Shown here: piece after piece, positions 17,193 to 26,717 of the stretch | Position numbering within the stretch: position 1 is the stretch's first letter | How the letters are laid out: each line of letters opens with the position of its first letter | NCBI GenBank assembly: GCA_964633285.1 | Contig: CAZWGA010000003.1 | Coordinates: 1 to 64,000, forward strand | Length of the DNA stretch: 64,000 bases | Source of the DNA: 20CM-2-55-15 sp964633285 | Lineage (GTDB): Bacteria > Acidobacteriota > Terriglobia > 20CM-2-55-15 | Reading direction: 5' to 3' | Program-made: the position numbers and the translations under genes | The notes under the pieces: model-generated | Seen by the model: the letters and a program-made list of their open reading frames with translations, nothing else | Told to the model about the DNA's origin: nothing | Databases searched by the model: none

Positions 17193-17822
17193 ATGTTCCG
17201 AAAGAGCAGCATGGCAAGCGTCATCTTCCTGTTCTGTGCGCTGCCGTGCCTGGCCCGTACAAGGGTTGATCTTGCCAAAGTTCCACTTCCTCCGGCAGTA
17301 ATCGCCGATCTTGACGGAGACAGCAAAGTCGATGTCGCGGTGGGAACCCGATCCGGCAACAGCACTGCGGGCTTTCTTTATCGCCTGGACATCGACCTCA
17401 GTGGATCGACGCGTACAAGCTCATTCACTTTCTTTGACCGCCACAGCATGGCGATTCAGGTTTCAACTGTCGACCTGGACGGCGATCATGATCTTGACCT
17501 CGTCGTTACAGGCCAGCCTTTTAACGGCCCGATCGGCGTTTGGATCAATGACGGCTCTGGTGGATTCCAAAAAGACGAGAGCGGTCAGTACGGTTCTTCG
17601 GTCTGGTCTCGGCGAGATTCGCTGCGCACCCCAGCAAAGCCGCTTGGACGCGATTCCATCGGTACAGTCACTCGACGATCCGTATTTCATTTACCGATTC
17701 GTTCCGACGCTCAGCCTTCTGCTCAGAAATCGCGCGGTTGGGCCGCAACCACTTGTGTTGTCGCTTACTCCGTCGATTCTGCAGGTCTTCCTTCCCTTAG
17801 GGCTCCACCGGTAATTCTGTAG
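17193..17822 (+). CDS. Secreted protein with FG-GAP/VCBS-type repeats
   Basis: About 209 residues. A signal peptide (MFRKSSMASVIFLFCALPCLA) precedes two Asp-rich calcium-type repeats, ADLDGDSKVDVAVGT and VDLDGDHDLDLVVTG, as in FG-GAP/VCBS propeller blades. Only two blades are visible; full proteins have many more. After about residue 135 the sequence turns low-complexity and Arg/Ser-rich with no repeat. The 3' part may be frameshifted or degenerate, or this may be a genuinely short protein. TTGACA lies about 20 bases upstream, but no good -10 box is at the right spacing. Confidence 0.6.
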   Translation: MFRKSSMASVIFLFCALPCLARTRVDLAKVPLPPAVIADLDGDSKVDVAVGTRSGNSTAGFLYRLDIDLSGSTRTSSFTFFDRHSMAIQVSTVDLDGDHDLDLVVTGQPFNGPIGVWINDGSGGFQKDESGQYGSSVWSRRDSLRTPAKPLGRDSIGTVTRRSVFHLPIRSDAQPSAQKSRGWAATTCVVAYSVDSAGLPSLRAPPVIL

Positions 17823-17966
17823 GCCTCGCAGTTCAATTAAAGAGATTCCCTCCCTCGGGGATCGTTGGGTGGGGGGCTAGGGGTTTTTGTTCTACCTTTG
17901 GCCCTCGCCTGGCGCACAAATTGCAGTCGTCTTTCCACTCAGGATAAGGATCTTGAATACGGAGGT

Positions 17967-18950
17967 TCAAGCAGGATTGGCTTGCAATGACGTAATAGCA
18001 GTGACATCGATGATGTCCTCGGCCGAGCATCCACGCGACAGATCGTTAGCGGGTTTTGCCAGACCCTGCAGGATCGGACCGATCGCGCGGGCGCCGGCGA
18101 GCCGTTCGGCTAATTTGTACGCGATATTTCCGGACTGAAGATCAGGAAAGATCAACGTATTGGCGCGGCCTTTCACCGGACTGGTTGGGGCCTTGGATTC
18201 GGCAACGTCGGGGACAAGAGCTGCGTCGACCTGAAGTTCGCCGTCAACGATGAGGCTCGGCTGTCTGGCCTGAACAGTCGCAACGGCTTCACGGATGCGA
18301 TCGACTAAAGGATGCTGTGCGCTGCCTTTCGTCGAGAAAGAAAGAAATGCGACGCGAGGTTCAGTTCCCAGGAATGTTCGCGCATTTTCCGCGGCATCTA
18401 AAGCAATGTCGGCGAGCTGTGTGACGGACGGAACCGGCACTACGGCGCAGTCGGCAAAGACAAGATTCATTGCCGGCAAACACATAAGAAAAAAACTGGA
18501 AACGGTCTTCGACTTTGAGCTCACACCGATGCAGTGAATCGCGGCGCGCAGCGTATCGGCTGTTGTTGTCGCGGCGCCCCCCACAAATCCGTCGGCATCG
18601 CCGGCGCGCACCATCGCCGCGGCAAAATACATCGGGTTCTCCAGCCGCTTCTCGGCTTCGACTTCGGTAACGCCGCGGGATTTCCACTCCGGCAGAAGGA
18701 TCCTGGCGTATCGCTCGGAAAGCGCCTGTGCGTGTGGGTCCACCACTTCGACCTGCGACAAATTCACACCCAGTTCCCGGGCTTTGTTCTCAACCTGTGC
18801 CGGAGCGCCGACAAGAATCGGTTTCGCCAGCCGTAGTTCAACCATACGAGCGGCACTCTGTAAAACGCGCGGATCCATGGCTTCCGGATAGACAATTCGT
18901 TTGGGGTCGCGGGCAGCACGCTCGCGGAGTTGTGAAATAAGTTCCGGCAT
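17967..18950 (-). CDS. pta: Phosphate acetyltransferase (phosphotransacetylase)
   Basis: Interconverts acetyl-CoA and acetyl phosphate. The 327-residue protein is the short single-domain form. Recognisable segments are RIVYPEAMDPRVLQSA at the N-terminus, DADGFVGGAATTTADTLRAA, the FADCAVVPVP loop, VAFLSFSTKGSAQHPLV, VDGELQVDAALVPDVAESKAP and the C-terminal block GPILQGLAKPANDLSRGCS. It is the last gene of an operon with the upstream sensor kinase and sigma-54 regulator (6-base gap), an unusual pairing. No ackA is in the window. Confidence 0.94.
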   Translation of the reverse strand: MPELISQLRERAARDPKRIVYPEAMDPRVLQSAARMVELRLAKPILVGAPAQVENKARELGVNLSQVEVVDPHAQALSERYARILLPEWKSRGVTEVEAEKRLENPMYFAAAMVRAGDADGFVGGAATTTADTLRAAIHCIGVSSKSKTVSSFFLMCLPAMNLVFADCAVVPVPSVTQLADIALDAAENARTFLGTEPRVAFLSFSTKGSAQHPLVDRIREAVATVQARQPSLIVDGELQVDAALVPDVAESKAPTSPVKGRANTLIFPDLQSGNIAYKLAERLAGARAIGPILQGLAKPANDLSRGCSAEDIIDVTAITSLQANPA

Positions 18951-18956
18951 CAGCCT

Positions 18957-20381
18957 CTACTTGGTGGTGGGAACGGCGGCCGGACGCTCGCGCTTCTTCT
19001 TGATTTCGATTCCATGACGCTTGATTTTCTGGTTCAGCGTCGAGAGCGGAATCTTGAAATTGTCCGCGGCTTCGGTCTGGCTCCAGCCGGCCTGCTCGAG
19101 CATTTCGATAATCACTCGCCGCTCAAATGCATCGATGATCTCAAACAACGATGTGTCTTTGGAGAGAGGAAACGATGACAGCGTGGCGTATCTCAAGGAC
19201 GGAGAAACAATGGCTTCGGGCAGCAAATCCCGGCCGATAATGTCGTCTTGCGAGAGCACGACCGCGCGCTCGACAACATTCTCCAGTTCCCGCACGTTTC
19301 CAGGCCAGTGATAGTCCATCAGGACTTTGAGCGCCTCCGCGCTGACGCGGTAGAGCGGCTTCACATTTTCATCGCAGTATTTCCTGGTAAAGAAATCAAC
19401 CAGGCCGGGAATGTCTTCTTTACGCTCCCGCAGTGGAGGGAGCTGAATATTGATCACGTTGAGACGGTAGTACAAGTCTTCACGGAAACGGCCTTCATCA
19501 ACAAGCTTCTTCAGATCGACATTGGTCGCAGCGATGATACGCGCATCAACCTTTTGCGTATCGATTCCGCCAAGGCGCATGAACTCCTTCTCCTGAATGA
19601 CCCGGAGGAGTTTGGCCTGCGTTTCGAGGCTGATGGTTCCGATTTCATCAAAGAAAATCGTGCCCTGATCGGCAACTTCAAATAAGCCCTTCTTCGCGGC
19701 AACCGCGCTCGTGAAAGCACCGCGCACATGACCGAACAGGATACTCTCGAGAAGATCGACCGGCATGCTGCCGCTGTTCACCGGGACGAAAGCTTTGTCC
19801 GCCCGCGGACTCTTTAAATGAATCGCCTTGGCGATGAGCTCTTTTCCAGCTCCGCTTTCACCCTGAATCAGAATCGTGCTGCGGCTGGCCGCGACTTGCG
19901 TGACCAGATCCAGCACTTTCAACATCTTTTCGCTCTTACCGATAATGTTGCTGTAACCGAAACGCTCCTTGAGCGCGCGCCGCAACTGGAGGTTCTCGCT
20001 CATCAGGTGACGTTGTTTGATGGCATTCGCAACAATGACGAGCAGCTTTTCGTTATTCCACGGTTTGGTGACGTAATCGAAGGATCCTTCTTTAATGGCG
20101 GTGACCGCCGTCTCGAGCGCGCCGATGGCAGTGATGATCACAACCGGGAGAGTTGGATCGATGGTCCTGATCGCCTGCTGTACTTCCAATCCGGACTTCC
20201 CCGGAAGCATGAGATCCAGCAGAACCGCGTCATAAAGATTCTCTTCAATTTTCTTCAAACCTTCTTCGCCGGTTGCGGCCAGGTTCGTGGACAAGCCTTC
20301 AGACTCGAGCAATAGCTCGAGGCTTTCCCGGATTTCTTCCTCATCATCGATGATGAGCACGATTCCTTTTCGCTTAGACAT
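18957..20381 (-). CDS. NtrC-family sigma-54-dependent response regulator
   Basis: Three domains in 474 residues: an N-terminal receiver (phosphorylation Asp56 in DAVLLDLMLP), a central AAA+ ATPase with Walker A GESGAGKE and Walker B FFDEIG, and a C-terminal Fis-type helix-turn-helix (WSQTEAADNFKIPLSTLNQKIKRHGI). The sigma-54 contact loop reads GAFTSA instead of GAFTGA, a substitution at a usually invariant glycine. It overlaps the upstream kinase gene by 8 bases, so kinase and regulator are cognate. Targets unknown; pta is co-transcribed. Confidence 0.94.
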   Translation of the reverse strand: MSKRKGIVLIIDDEEEIRESLELLLESEGLSTNLAATGEEGLKKIEENLYDAVLLDLMLPGKSGLEVQQAIRTIDPTLPVVIITAIGALETAVTAIKEGSFDYVTKPWNNEKLLVIVANAIKQRHLMSENLQLRRALKERFGYSNIIGKSEKMLKVLDLVTQVAASRSTILIQGESGAGKELIAKAIHLKSPRADKAFVPVNSGSMPVDLLESILFGHVRGAFTSAVAAKKGLFEVADQGTIFFDEIGTISLETQAKLLRVIQEKEFMRLGGIDTQKVDARIIAATNVDLKKLVDEGRFREDLYYRLNVINIQLPPLRERKEDIPGLVDFFTRKYCDENVKPLYRVSAEALKVLMDYHWPGNVRELENVVERAVVLSQDDIIGRDLLPEAIVSPSLRYATLSSFPLSKDTSLFEIIDAFERRVIIEMLEQAGWSQTEAADNFKIPLSTLNQKIKRHGIEIKKKRERPAAVPTTK

Positions 20382-23118
20382 GTACTGGCTTCCTTACCAG
20401 GGGTAGTTCTAATTTGAACGACGTACCAACGCCCGGACGGCTCTCGACGGAAACACTGCCTCCATGTTCCTGGATGATTCCGTAACTGATCGACAGACCG
20501 AGTCCTGTCCCTTTTCCGGCGGCCTTGGTTGTAAAGAACGGGTCGTAAATTTTCTTGATGTTCTCGCGCCCAATTCCGGTGCCCGTATCCTGCACTATGA
20601 TCTCAATCTTGGAATCGACCGTGTCTGTCAGGATCCGCAGTTCCCCACCTTCCGGCATGGCATCTCGCGCATTCACGAAAAGGTTCAGAAACACCTGCTG
20701 CAATTTGCCGGCATTTCCGAAGGTGGTTGGCGATTCGGCCCGGAGCTCGCGTTCGACACGGACACGAGCACTTTTGAGCTGATGATCGAGAAGGGAGAGT
20801 GTTTCGCTGATGATCTGGTGTAGATCAACATCGGTAAACTCAGTGGCATTCGTACGGGAAAAATTCAGCAGGCTGTTGACGATTTCTGAAGCCCGGAATG
20901 TTTGCTTTGTGATCTTCTCCAGAAGTTTGTACCGCGAATCGTCGATATTGATTTCCTTCCGCAACATCTGGGAATAACTGGAAATCACGGCGAGCGGAGT
21001 GTTCACCTCATGGGCAACTCCTGCCGCAAGCAAGCCGATCGATGTGAGCTTGTCCGTCTGAACAAGTTGATCTTCGAGACGAACCCGGGCTGTAATGTCA
21101 TCGATGATAATCAGTGTTCCTTCGGTATTGCCTGCCTTATCCATCAGCGATGTCGCTGAGAAATTTACCGTCAAGCCGTTCCACGCTTGTTTGTAAAGGT
21201 GTCCCGTCTCGACCAGCCGCTGGAGGAACTCCGATGGGATGATTTCTTCAGTGCGTTTTCCGAACGTCTCGCTGCGGCTCCGCCTTGTTAATGCTTCGAG
21301 CGCTTTGTTCCAGCCGACGATGCATCCATCCACGTCCTCCACCATGACGCCCACATTGATCGATTCAATGATGTTCTCGCTGAAATCCTTGAGGCTCTGA
21401 TATTCCGATGCCTTCTGTTCGAGAGACCGATAGAGCCGCGCGTTCTCAAGCGCGATACCGATGTAATCGGAAACCGTCTGGACTAATTCGAGATCTTCGC
21501 TTGTGAGATAGTCGCCGTTCTGTGTGCGGCCCAACGCGATGTAGGCGATGATGCGATCCTTCACCCGGCAGGGTATGAAATAGTTCAGCTCGCAAAAATC
21601 GTTTTCGAAAAAGATATACGGACGCCCGGGAGTAGAAGTGAGAAACGAAAAATCAGCGGCGGCCGGGATCGTTGTGCCGATGACTCGTTGCGGCACAAAA
21701 CGGCCGGGTTGAAATGGATCCTCGAGCAAAACCGCGGCGCGCTGGACCAGCAATGCCCGGCCAAGGCGATCCACGATCCGATCCATCATGTCGTCCAGAT
21801 GAATCTCCGATGCCAGCGTCCGGCCAAATTCAATCAAAGTCTGGCGGATGTCATACCTGTCGCGGTAAAAGAACCGGTCGAGCCATATCTGAAACTGATC
21901 TTTGATTGGAGCGAAAAGGAGCGCCGCTACGATGGTCGCTACCAGGCGCGCTAGCATGCTCAGCGGTTCAAAGTTCGAACCCAGGAACTCTCCAACCAGC
22001 ACGACAAGCGTGGCATACAACCCAATCACACACGCTGTCGCCAGCGTGTACGTAACACCCCGTTTAAAGATGAGATCCACATCCATCAAACGATAACGAT
22101 GAATGGCATAGCCAAACGAAATGGGAACCAGAATGAGCGGAAAAACCGCAAAATCGACGTACGCTTCCGGGATGAATCCCCACAATCGCGGCACAGACTG
22201 CAAGACAAAATAAGGAATCACTGCCAGCGCAGTGCCGCGCGTTACCCACTTCATTTGCTGACGGAGCTCGGGCGTTCGAACTGTCCTGTACGTCTCGAAT
22301 AAAACGACTGCGCTGAGAATAAAGTAGAGGCCAAAGTGAAAATCACCAACGTTATCGAGCAGGTCCCGCAGGACGATCGGCGACGGAGCAAAGGAAAGAA
22401 CTCCGTTAACAAACGCGACCTGTAACAAAAAGAGTATCGAGGCGGGAATGTAAATGACGTAACGCAACCCTGGGCGCGCTTTGATCAATCTGTGACGAAG
22501 CGGAAACTCGAAACAGAAATGCAGAAACAAGGGAGGAAGCAGCAGGCTTGCTCCAAGGTCCGCCCAGAAAATCGTCCAGTCAAATGGATTCAACTTTCCC
22601 GTGAAGTGAAACGCATAAAAGACAAACGACGTCAGGCACACATAATAAAAATGCAATGCGTGCGGTGCGCGCGAGCGCTTCAAAACAACGAAAATGCCGA
22701 CCAGAAAATAGATCAGCCCGATGAACTCCAGATATTCCTGATGACGTAGAAATCGTTCTGGCGGAGGCGCGACAACCAGAGTTGTCGTGAATTCCTTATC
22801 ATTTCGGTTAATGGTGTAGGTGGCTTTGGACCAGACCACAAGTCCATACAGAATCTGCGTGACATGGCGATCGTTCCGAATCGTTTCGCCGTTAATGGCC
22901 TTCAACAAATCGCCGGTTTGAATACCCGCTTTGCTTCCGGGTCCGTCAGGTACAACCAGATGAGCCTGAACACCAGCCGGCCCCTGAATCCATGACACAC
23001 CATCATCAGGAGGTACGTACCGCCGCTTCTGCTGAGCGTTCAGACCTCCCAATATCAGCAGGCCCACGGTCAACAAAACCGTCGCGACATATTTGAATGA
23101 AAATATCTTTCGTGCCAT
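20374..23118 (-). CDS. Membrane sensor histidine kinase with PDZ, GAF and PAS domains
   Basis: 914 residues. An N-terminal membrane helix is followed by a PDZ-like domain (about 45-105: GPGSKAGIQTGDLLKAINGE), then a multi-helix membrane region (about 125-400). Next come GAF (about 420-565), PAS (about 580-690), HisKA with H-box AAGVAHEVNTPLAVISSYSQML, and HATPase with N box NLFVNARDAMPEGG and G boxes DTGTGIG and GKGTGLGLS. PDZ ahead of polytopic membrane helices is uncommon in kinases and suggests sensing of a protein C-terminus or envelope damage. Partner is the overlapping NtrC-type regulator. A promoter lies about 95-125 bases upstream. Confidence 0.93.
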   Translation of the reverse strand: MARKIFSFKYVATVLLTVGLLILGGLNAQQKRRYVPPDDGVSWIQGPAGVQAHLVVPDGPGSKAGIQTGDLLKAINGETIRNDRHVTQILYGLVVWSKATYTINRNDKEFTTTLVVAPPPERFLRHQEYLEFIGLIYFLVGIFVVLKRSRAPHALHFYYVCLTSFVFYAFHFTGKLNPFDWTIFWADLGASLLLPPLFLHFCFEFPLRHRLIKARPGLRYVIYIPASILFLLQVAFVNGVLSFAPSPIVLRDLLDNVGDFHFGLYFILSAVVLFETYRTVRTPELRQQMKWVTRGTALAVIPYFVLQSVPRLWGFIPEAYVDFAVFPLILVPISFGYAIHRYRLMDVDLIFKRGVTYTLATACVIGLYATLVVLVGEFLGSNFEPLSMLARLVATIVAALLFAPIKDQFQIWLDRFFYRDRYDIRQTLIEFGRTLASEIHLDDMMDRIVDRLGRALLVQRAAVLLEDPFQPGRFVPQRVIGTTIPAAADFSFLTSTPGRPYIFFENDFCELNYFIPCRVKDRIIAYIALGRTQNGDYLTSEDLELVQTVSDYIGIALENARLYRSLEQKASEYQSLKDFSENIIESINVGVMVEDVDGCIVGWNKALEALTRRSRSETFGKRTEEIIPSEFLQRLVETGHLYKQAWNGLTVNFSATSLMDKAGNTEGTLIIIDDITARVRLEDQLVQTDKLTSIGLLAAGVAHEVNTPLAVISSYSQMLRKEINIDDSRYKLLEKITKQTFRASEIVNSLLNFSRTNATEFTDVDLHQIISETLSLLDHQLKSARVRVERELRAESPTTFGNAGKLQQVFLNLFVNARDAMPEGGELRILTDTVDSKIEIIVQDTGTGIGRENIKKIYDPFFTTKAAGKGTGLGLSISYGIIQEHGGSVSVESRPGVGTSFKLELPLVRKPVHV

Positions 23119-23212
23119 TACTTTCCGGCCCTACCCAATGAGGCGGATTTCAGCAACCGTTCTTCCAAAAAACGGTAATGAAAACGCTAACTTTAACCAT
23201 ATCAGCAAAAAC

Positions 23213-23241
23213 TATATATGAAATTATGGATTAGTGTACAA
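23213..23241 (-). promoter_or_regulatory. Sigma-70-type promoter for the kinase/regulator/pta operon
   Basis: On the minus strand TTGTAC (23241-23236), a 17-base spacer and TATATA (23218-23213). Between it and the kinase start is a small hairpin, AACCGTT...AACGGT, that could be a leader structure. Confidence 0.55.
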
Positions 23242-23268
23242 AAGTTGGGACGGCTTCAACCCGGCAAT

Positions 23269-24900
23269 TTAAAACTTGATGTTGATGCCACCCTTTACAA
23301 GCCGGGGATATTGACCAAACTGCGTACGCTGCGGGCCGAGGGTCTGATCGAAAAGGTTCCTGGCATCGAGGATCGCCTGAACCTTGCCCGGAAACATGTG
23401 CCAGGTTGGTAGATTCTGGGCAATCGAAACGCTCATCGTCGGATCGTTGTACTCCAGAAGCCGCTGATATGGATCCAGCCGGGATACGGAAAAGTCCGAG
23501 GTCCATCGGTAAACCGTTGTGATTTCAGTTTGAGTCGTATCCAGCTTTGCCTTGAACCGTGCAGCAACCATTTGAAACCGCCGGCGAGTCAATTGATTTT
23601 TCATCTCCTCAAAACTGGAGGTGCTGTCGATTCCGAGGCCATTGACTGACGTATAACCCAATCCTGCTTCAAACCCGTGGAACTGGCGGTTGATAAAAAC
23701 CCGCACACCCTGCGAAGGAAGATTGCTCGTATCCAGAACAAGGACACCGCGACGTCCATCCGGCGAACTGATGAAGAGAGCTTCCGTGTCGATGCCATCG
23801 CGGAAGACCGCGGCAGAGAACTCCAGATTGTCTGAAATCACGCGCGTTAAGCCCGCTTCCGAGTGAGCATAACGTTCCAAACCTGGGGGAACAAACACGG
23901 TACGATCGAAGTAGTCTTTACCGCGAATCGGATCATCGGTCCCTGAGGGGGCTTGCGATGATGCACTGAGACTGAAAGTCGTCCGCGAATCCGGAACCCA
24001 CGAAACTCTTAAACGCGGCCGAAGGTAGCTGGTCCCCGTCACAACGCCCGCGCGACCGGCTTCGGCGCCATAATTAAGTACAACATGATCCGACCACTGA
24101 AAATCATCTCCATATTCAAGTTGAACTTCCCGGAGGGAGTCGGACTGCAACGGGTCGGCAAATAACGCTCCCTGCCGGACATTCATGCCAACAGTGGTTT
24201 TGTGCCGGTTCGCCGGCACGAATTCATAACTTGCACCCACTCCACGCGGCTGCATCGGTGAACCGTTGTATTGCCCACGTACGGTGACGCGCGAATTTGA
24301 ATCCAGGGGCATGGTCACGGAGAACTGTGATCCGACGCCATCCTGGGTCCCCGAGGACGTCTCAACAGACTTCGAATAAACCTGGAAGTAACCGGAATAG
24401 TCGGGCCCGATTTTGAGTTTGTCCGCGATTGTCTGATTGTCGGTCAACCGCAGCACCGGTTGCGTTGACCGGGAACTTCGCAGCGTCCAGACGATATCCT
24501 CGGATTGCGATTTGTCCCGCGACACGGCGCGCCGGACAACATCCATCGCGTTCTGGAGATTAACGGTCAGGACAGCAGTGCTGCCGGTGTTCAGTTGAAT
24601 ACCTTGTTTGAAGGCGGGCAGGAACTGCGGCATTGAGACTTTGACCGAATATTGGCCGGCAAAAAGGTTCATCACTGTGAACGAGCCTTCCTTATCGGTC
24701 AACGCCATGCGCTCGGGAAGAATCGGTGAGCCTGCAATAACGATGACCAGGGCGCCGGCAACAGGAGAACCGGTTGAATCATGCACTCGTCCGCTTATCG
24801 ATGCCAAGTCGCTTGCTGCAGATGCAAATATCGGAAAAAGAAGAAAGACGACAATTCCAAGAGCTGCCTTCACCGAAAAGCTCCGCCGCATTTTCTCCAT
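23269..24900 (-). CDS. Outer-membrane-type protein with N-terminal carboxypeptidase-regulatory domain
   Basis: About 544 residues. A signal peptide (AALGIVVFLLFPIFASA) precedes a Cna-B/CarboxypepD_reg-like fold (about 35-115: SISGRVHDSTGSPVAGALVIV), as found at the N-terminus of acidobacterial TonB-dependent 'Oar-like' proteins. The rest is rich in beta-strand patterns (alternating aromatic/polar) and ends in GINIKF, consistent with a beta-barrel finishing in an aromatic residue. It is much shorter than the usual 1,000-plus residue Oar proteins and has no visible plug domain, so it may be a reduced barrel. Starts at 24903, 24900 or 24891 are possible; GGAGGA just precedes. Follows the GWxTD gene by 16 bases. 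Confidence 0.72.
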   Translation of the reverse strand: MEKMRRSFSVKAALGIVVFLLFPIFASAASDLASISGRVHDSTGSPVAGALVIVIAGSPILPERMALTDKEGSFTVMNLFAGQYSVKVSMPQFLPAFKQGIQLNTGSTAVLTVNLQNAMDVVRRAVSRDKSQSEDIVWTLRSSRSTQPVLRLTDNQTIADKLKIGPDYSGYFQVYSKSVETSSGTQDGVGSQFSVTMPLDSNSRVTVRGQYNGSPMQPRGVGASYEFVPANRHKTTVGMNVRQGALFADPLQSDSLREVQLEYGDDFQWSDHVVLNYGAEAGRAGVVTGTSYLRPRLRVSWVPDSRTTFSLSASSQAPSGTDDPIRGKDYFDRTVFVPPGLERYAHSEAGLTRVISDNLEFSAAVFRDGIDTEALFISSPDGRRGVLVLDTSNLPSQGVRVFINRQFHGFEAGLGYTSVNGLGIDSTSSFEEMKNQLTRRRFQMVAARFKAKLDTTQTEITTVYRWTSDFSVSRLDPYQRLLEYNDPTMSVSIAQNLPTWHMFPGKVQAILDARNLFDQTLGPQRTQFGQYPRLVKGGINIKF

Positions 24901-24916
24901 CATTCCTCCGTTTGAG

Positions 24917-26560
24917 TTAACGGACGGTAAATTTGTCAGCCGAAGCAATCACATCCTTCGAGAGGTTGTCGGTGACCTTTACCTGAATTGAGTATTCGCC
25001 TGGTTCAAAGTCCGCAAGTGCGATCGATTTCTTCAATGTCATCTGTGCCGCTGCGTTCGCCAACTCCGAAGATTGCTCGACTGCTCTCTTGACCTGCTGA
25101 CCATTCCTTGTGATGACATATTCCACGGTTGCTGAGGGTTTCTTTGTCGCTTCGTCCAGCTTCAAGTTGTAAACCTGAAACCAAAGGTTCAGATCCTTGT
25201 TTCTTCTGAACTCGCTTTTGACACTGGGACGAACCTTGTCGCTGCCGAAAATGAACGACCCGGAACCGATCTGGCTTGGCGGCAACGGCTCGACGAGATC
25301 CGCCAGAACGAGCGAACTCAGTTGAAGTTTCTCGTCGGGAAATCGCGGCACTGTCAGTTTTTGAGTAATCGTACCCACGTTTCCGCTGTTGATGTCCTTT
25401 ACGACCAGGTCGATCTTGTACAGGCCGGGACGCATCGGAATGATCTTCTGATAGACGCGTGCATTTTCGAGTTCCTGCTTGAACAGAGCATCAGGAATAT
25501 CCACTGAAACCGTGTCTTCAAATATGCCGCCGGGGGCAAGACGGCCTGCGACGCTGTGAATTTCACCGTGAATATGCGCGGTGGCTCTGTGAATTCCCTG
25601 TTGTTCCTGAAATGCCAGGTCTTTGTTTTGCAGCAGAATCGTGACTGGCGTCAACACGCTCTCTTCGGTAACGCGAATGAAGTCTGTACGGTAATTGAAT
25701 GCGAGCAGATTATAAGAGAGTTTAGTCGTTACAATCGCTTCGAGATCTTTGAACTTGACCTCTGGTGGCTTGAATATGTCCGCGTAAAGTTGCAGCCGAT
25801 CGAAGGGATTTGTTCGAGAAGTGTTGCCCAACGGATTACCCAGAGAAGCTCCGGAACGATTCAGGCGTTCCGCCTTATCGATTCCGTAAAACTGTTCGTC
25901 AAACGTGAGGCCGGCTCCAGGCACATGCAGCAGAGCGTCTTTTTCGCTGGGATCGATCGTCAGCCGATATTCGCCGGACATTGAAGGGTCCACGAATTCC
26001 AAAATGACTTCATTGCCGATGCCGTCGATGTAACGATATCGCCACTTCTCAAACGGAAATGTACTCGTCGTACCACCGCCCTCTTCAATGGGCCGGTCAT
26101 ATGTGCCTCCCGATGGGTGCGATTCAATTTCATCGGGCTTCCCGTACATGATGTAGATACGGCCGCGATCGGTCTTCCAGCCTGGAATACCTGAGGCAAA
26201 GCGCTCGTTGGCGTAAGCGATTCGCTCGTAGTGTTCGTCTTTGTATTCGTTTTCGATTGTGTCCGGGCTCGGATCCCGCCGGAGCCAGAACTGTTCGATG
26301 AATTGCTCGCGCTCTTCATCGGTCTTGAGGGCCTTCCACGCCGCGCGTTCTTCGTTGCTGATGATGTATTGCACATCCTCATTGACCCAGTTTCGAAGGG
26401 CGCGGCTGCCGGTTTCCTGTTCACGGGATTTTTGAGCAGCCTTCGCGGCCTGTTTCTTTGTTTCCGTTTTCTTGGGATCGTTTTTCTGGGCCACGGCGGA
26501 CCAGGAAGACGTTAGCAGCAATAGGGAAGTGAGGGCGGTCAGAATCCCTCTTCGGCTCAT
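24917..26560 (-). CDS. GWxTD-domain exported protein
   Basis: About 547 residues beginning MSRRGILTALTSLLLLTSSWSAVAQ (signal peptide). A Lys-rich linker is followed by the GWxTD domain (about 45-170) with the defining GIPGWKTDRGRIYIMYGKPDEIE, WLRRDPSP and ERFASG. The remainder is beta-rich with a C-terminal Ig-like segment. GWxTD proteins are common in Acidobacteriota and Bacteroidota/Ignavibacteria; biochemical role unknown, suspected envelope function. The ATG at 26560 is chosen because TTGAGGTGTTCT precedes it. Probably co-transcribed with the downstream outer-membrane-type protein. Confidence 0.88.
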   Translation of the reverse strand: MSRRGILTALTSLLLLTSSWSAVAQKNDPKKTETKKQAAKAAQKSREQETGSRALRNWVNEDVQYIISNEERAAWKALKTDEEREQFIEQFWLRRDPSPDTIENEYKDEHYERIAYANERFASGIPGWKTDRGRIYIMYGKPDEIESHPSGGTYDRPIEEGGGTTSTFPFEKWRYRYIDGIGNEVILEFVDPSMSGEYRLTIDPSEKDALLHVPGAGLTFDEQFYGIDKAERLNRSGASLGNPLGNTSRTNPFDRLQLYADIFKPPEVKFKDLEAIVTTKLSYNLLAFNYRTDFIRVTEESVLTPVTILLQNKDLAFQEQQGIHRATAHIHGEIHSVAGRLAPGGIFEDTVSVDIPDALFKQELENARVYQKIIPMRPGLYKIDLVVKDINSGNVGTITQKLTVPRFPDEKLQLSSLVLADLVEPLPPSQIGSGSFIFGSDKVRPSVKSEFRRNKDLNLWFQVYNLKLDEATKKPSATVEYVITRNGQQVKRAVEQSSELANAAAQMTLKKSIALADFEPGEYSIQVKVTDNLSKDVIASADKFTVR

Positions 26561-26611
26561 AGAACACCTCAAGTGAGACTGGTAAGCATCTGCAAGTATT
26601 AACGAGCTAAC

Positions 26612-26639
26612 ATCATAGCATTAGTGGTTTAACAGTCAA
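26612..26639 (-). promoter_or_regulatory. Sigma-70-type promoter for the GWxTD gene
   Basis: Minus strand TTGACT (26639-26634), 16 bases, TATGAT (26617-26612), about 52 bases before the start codon. Confidence 0.65.
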
Positions 26640-26655
26640 GGGATTACAAGCCTTT

Positions 26656-26685
26656 TTGCCACTTCGAGATGCTTTGCTCTACAAT
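26656..26685 (+). promoter_or_regulatory. Sigma-70-type promoter for serS
   Basis: TTGCCA (26656-26661), an 18-base spacer and TACAAT (26680-26685), 32 bases before the serS ATG. It sits back to back with the GWxTD promoter. Confidence 0.55.
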
Positions 26686-26717
26686 GCAAATTCGACTTCA
26701 CCAGGAGATTTTTATAG

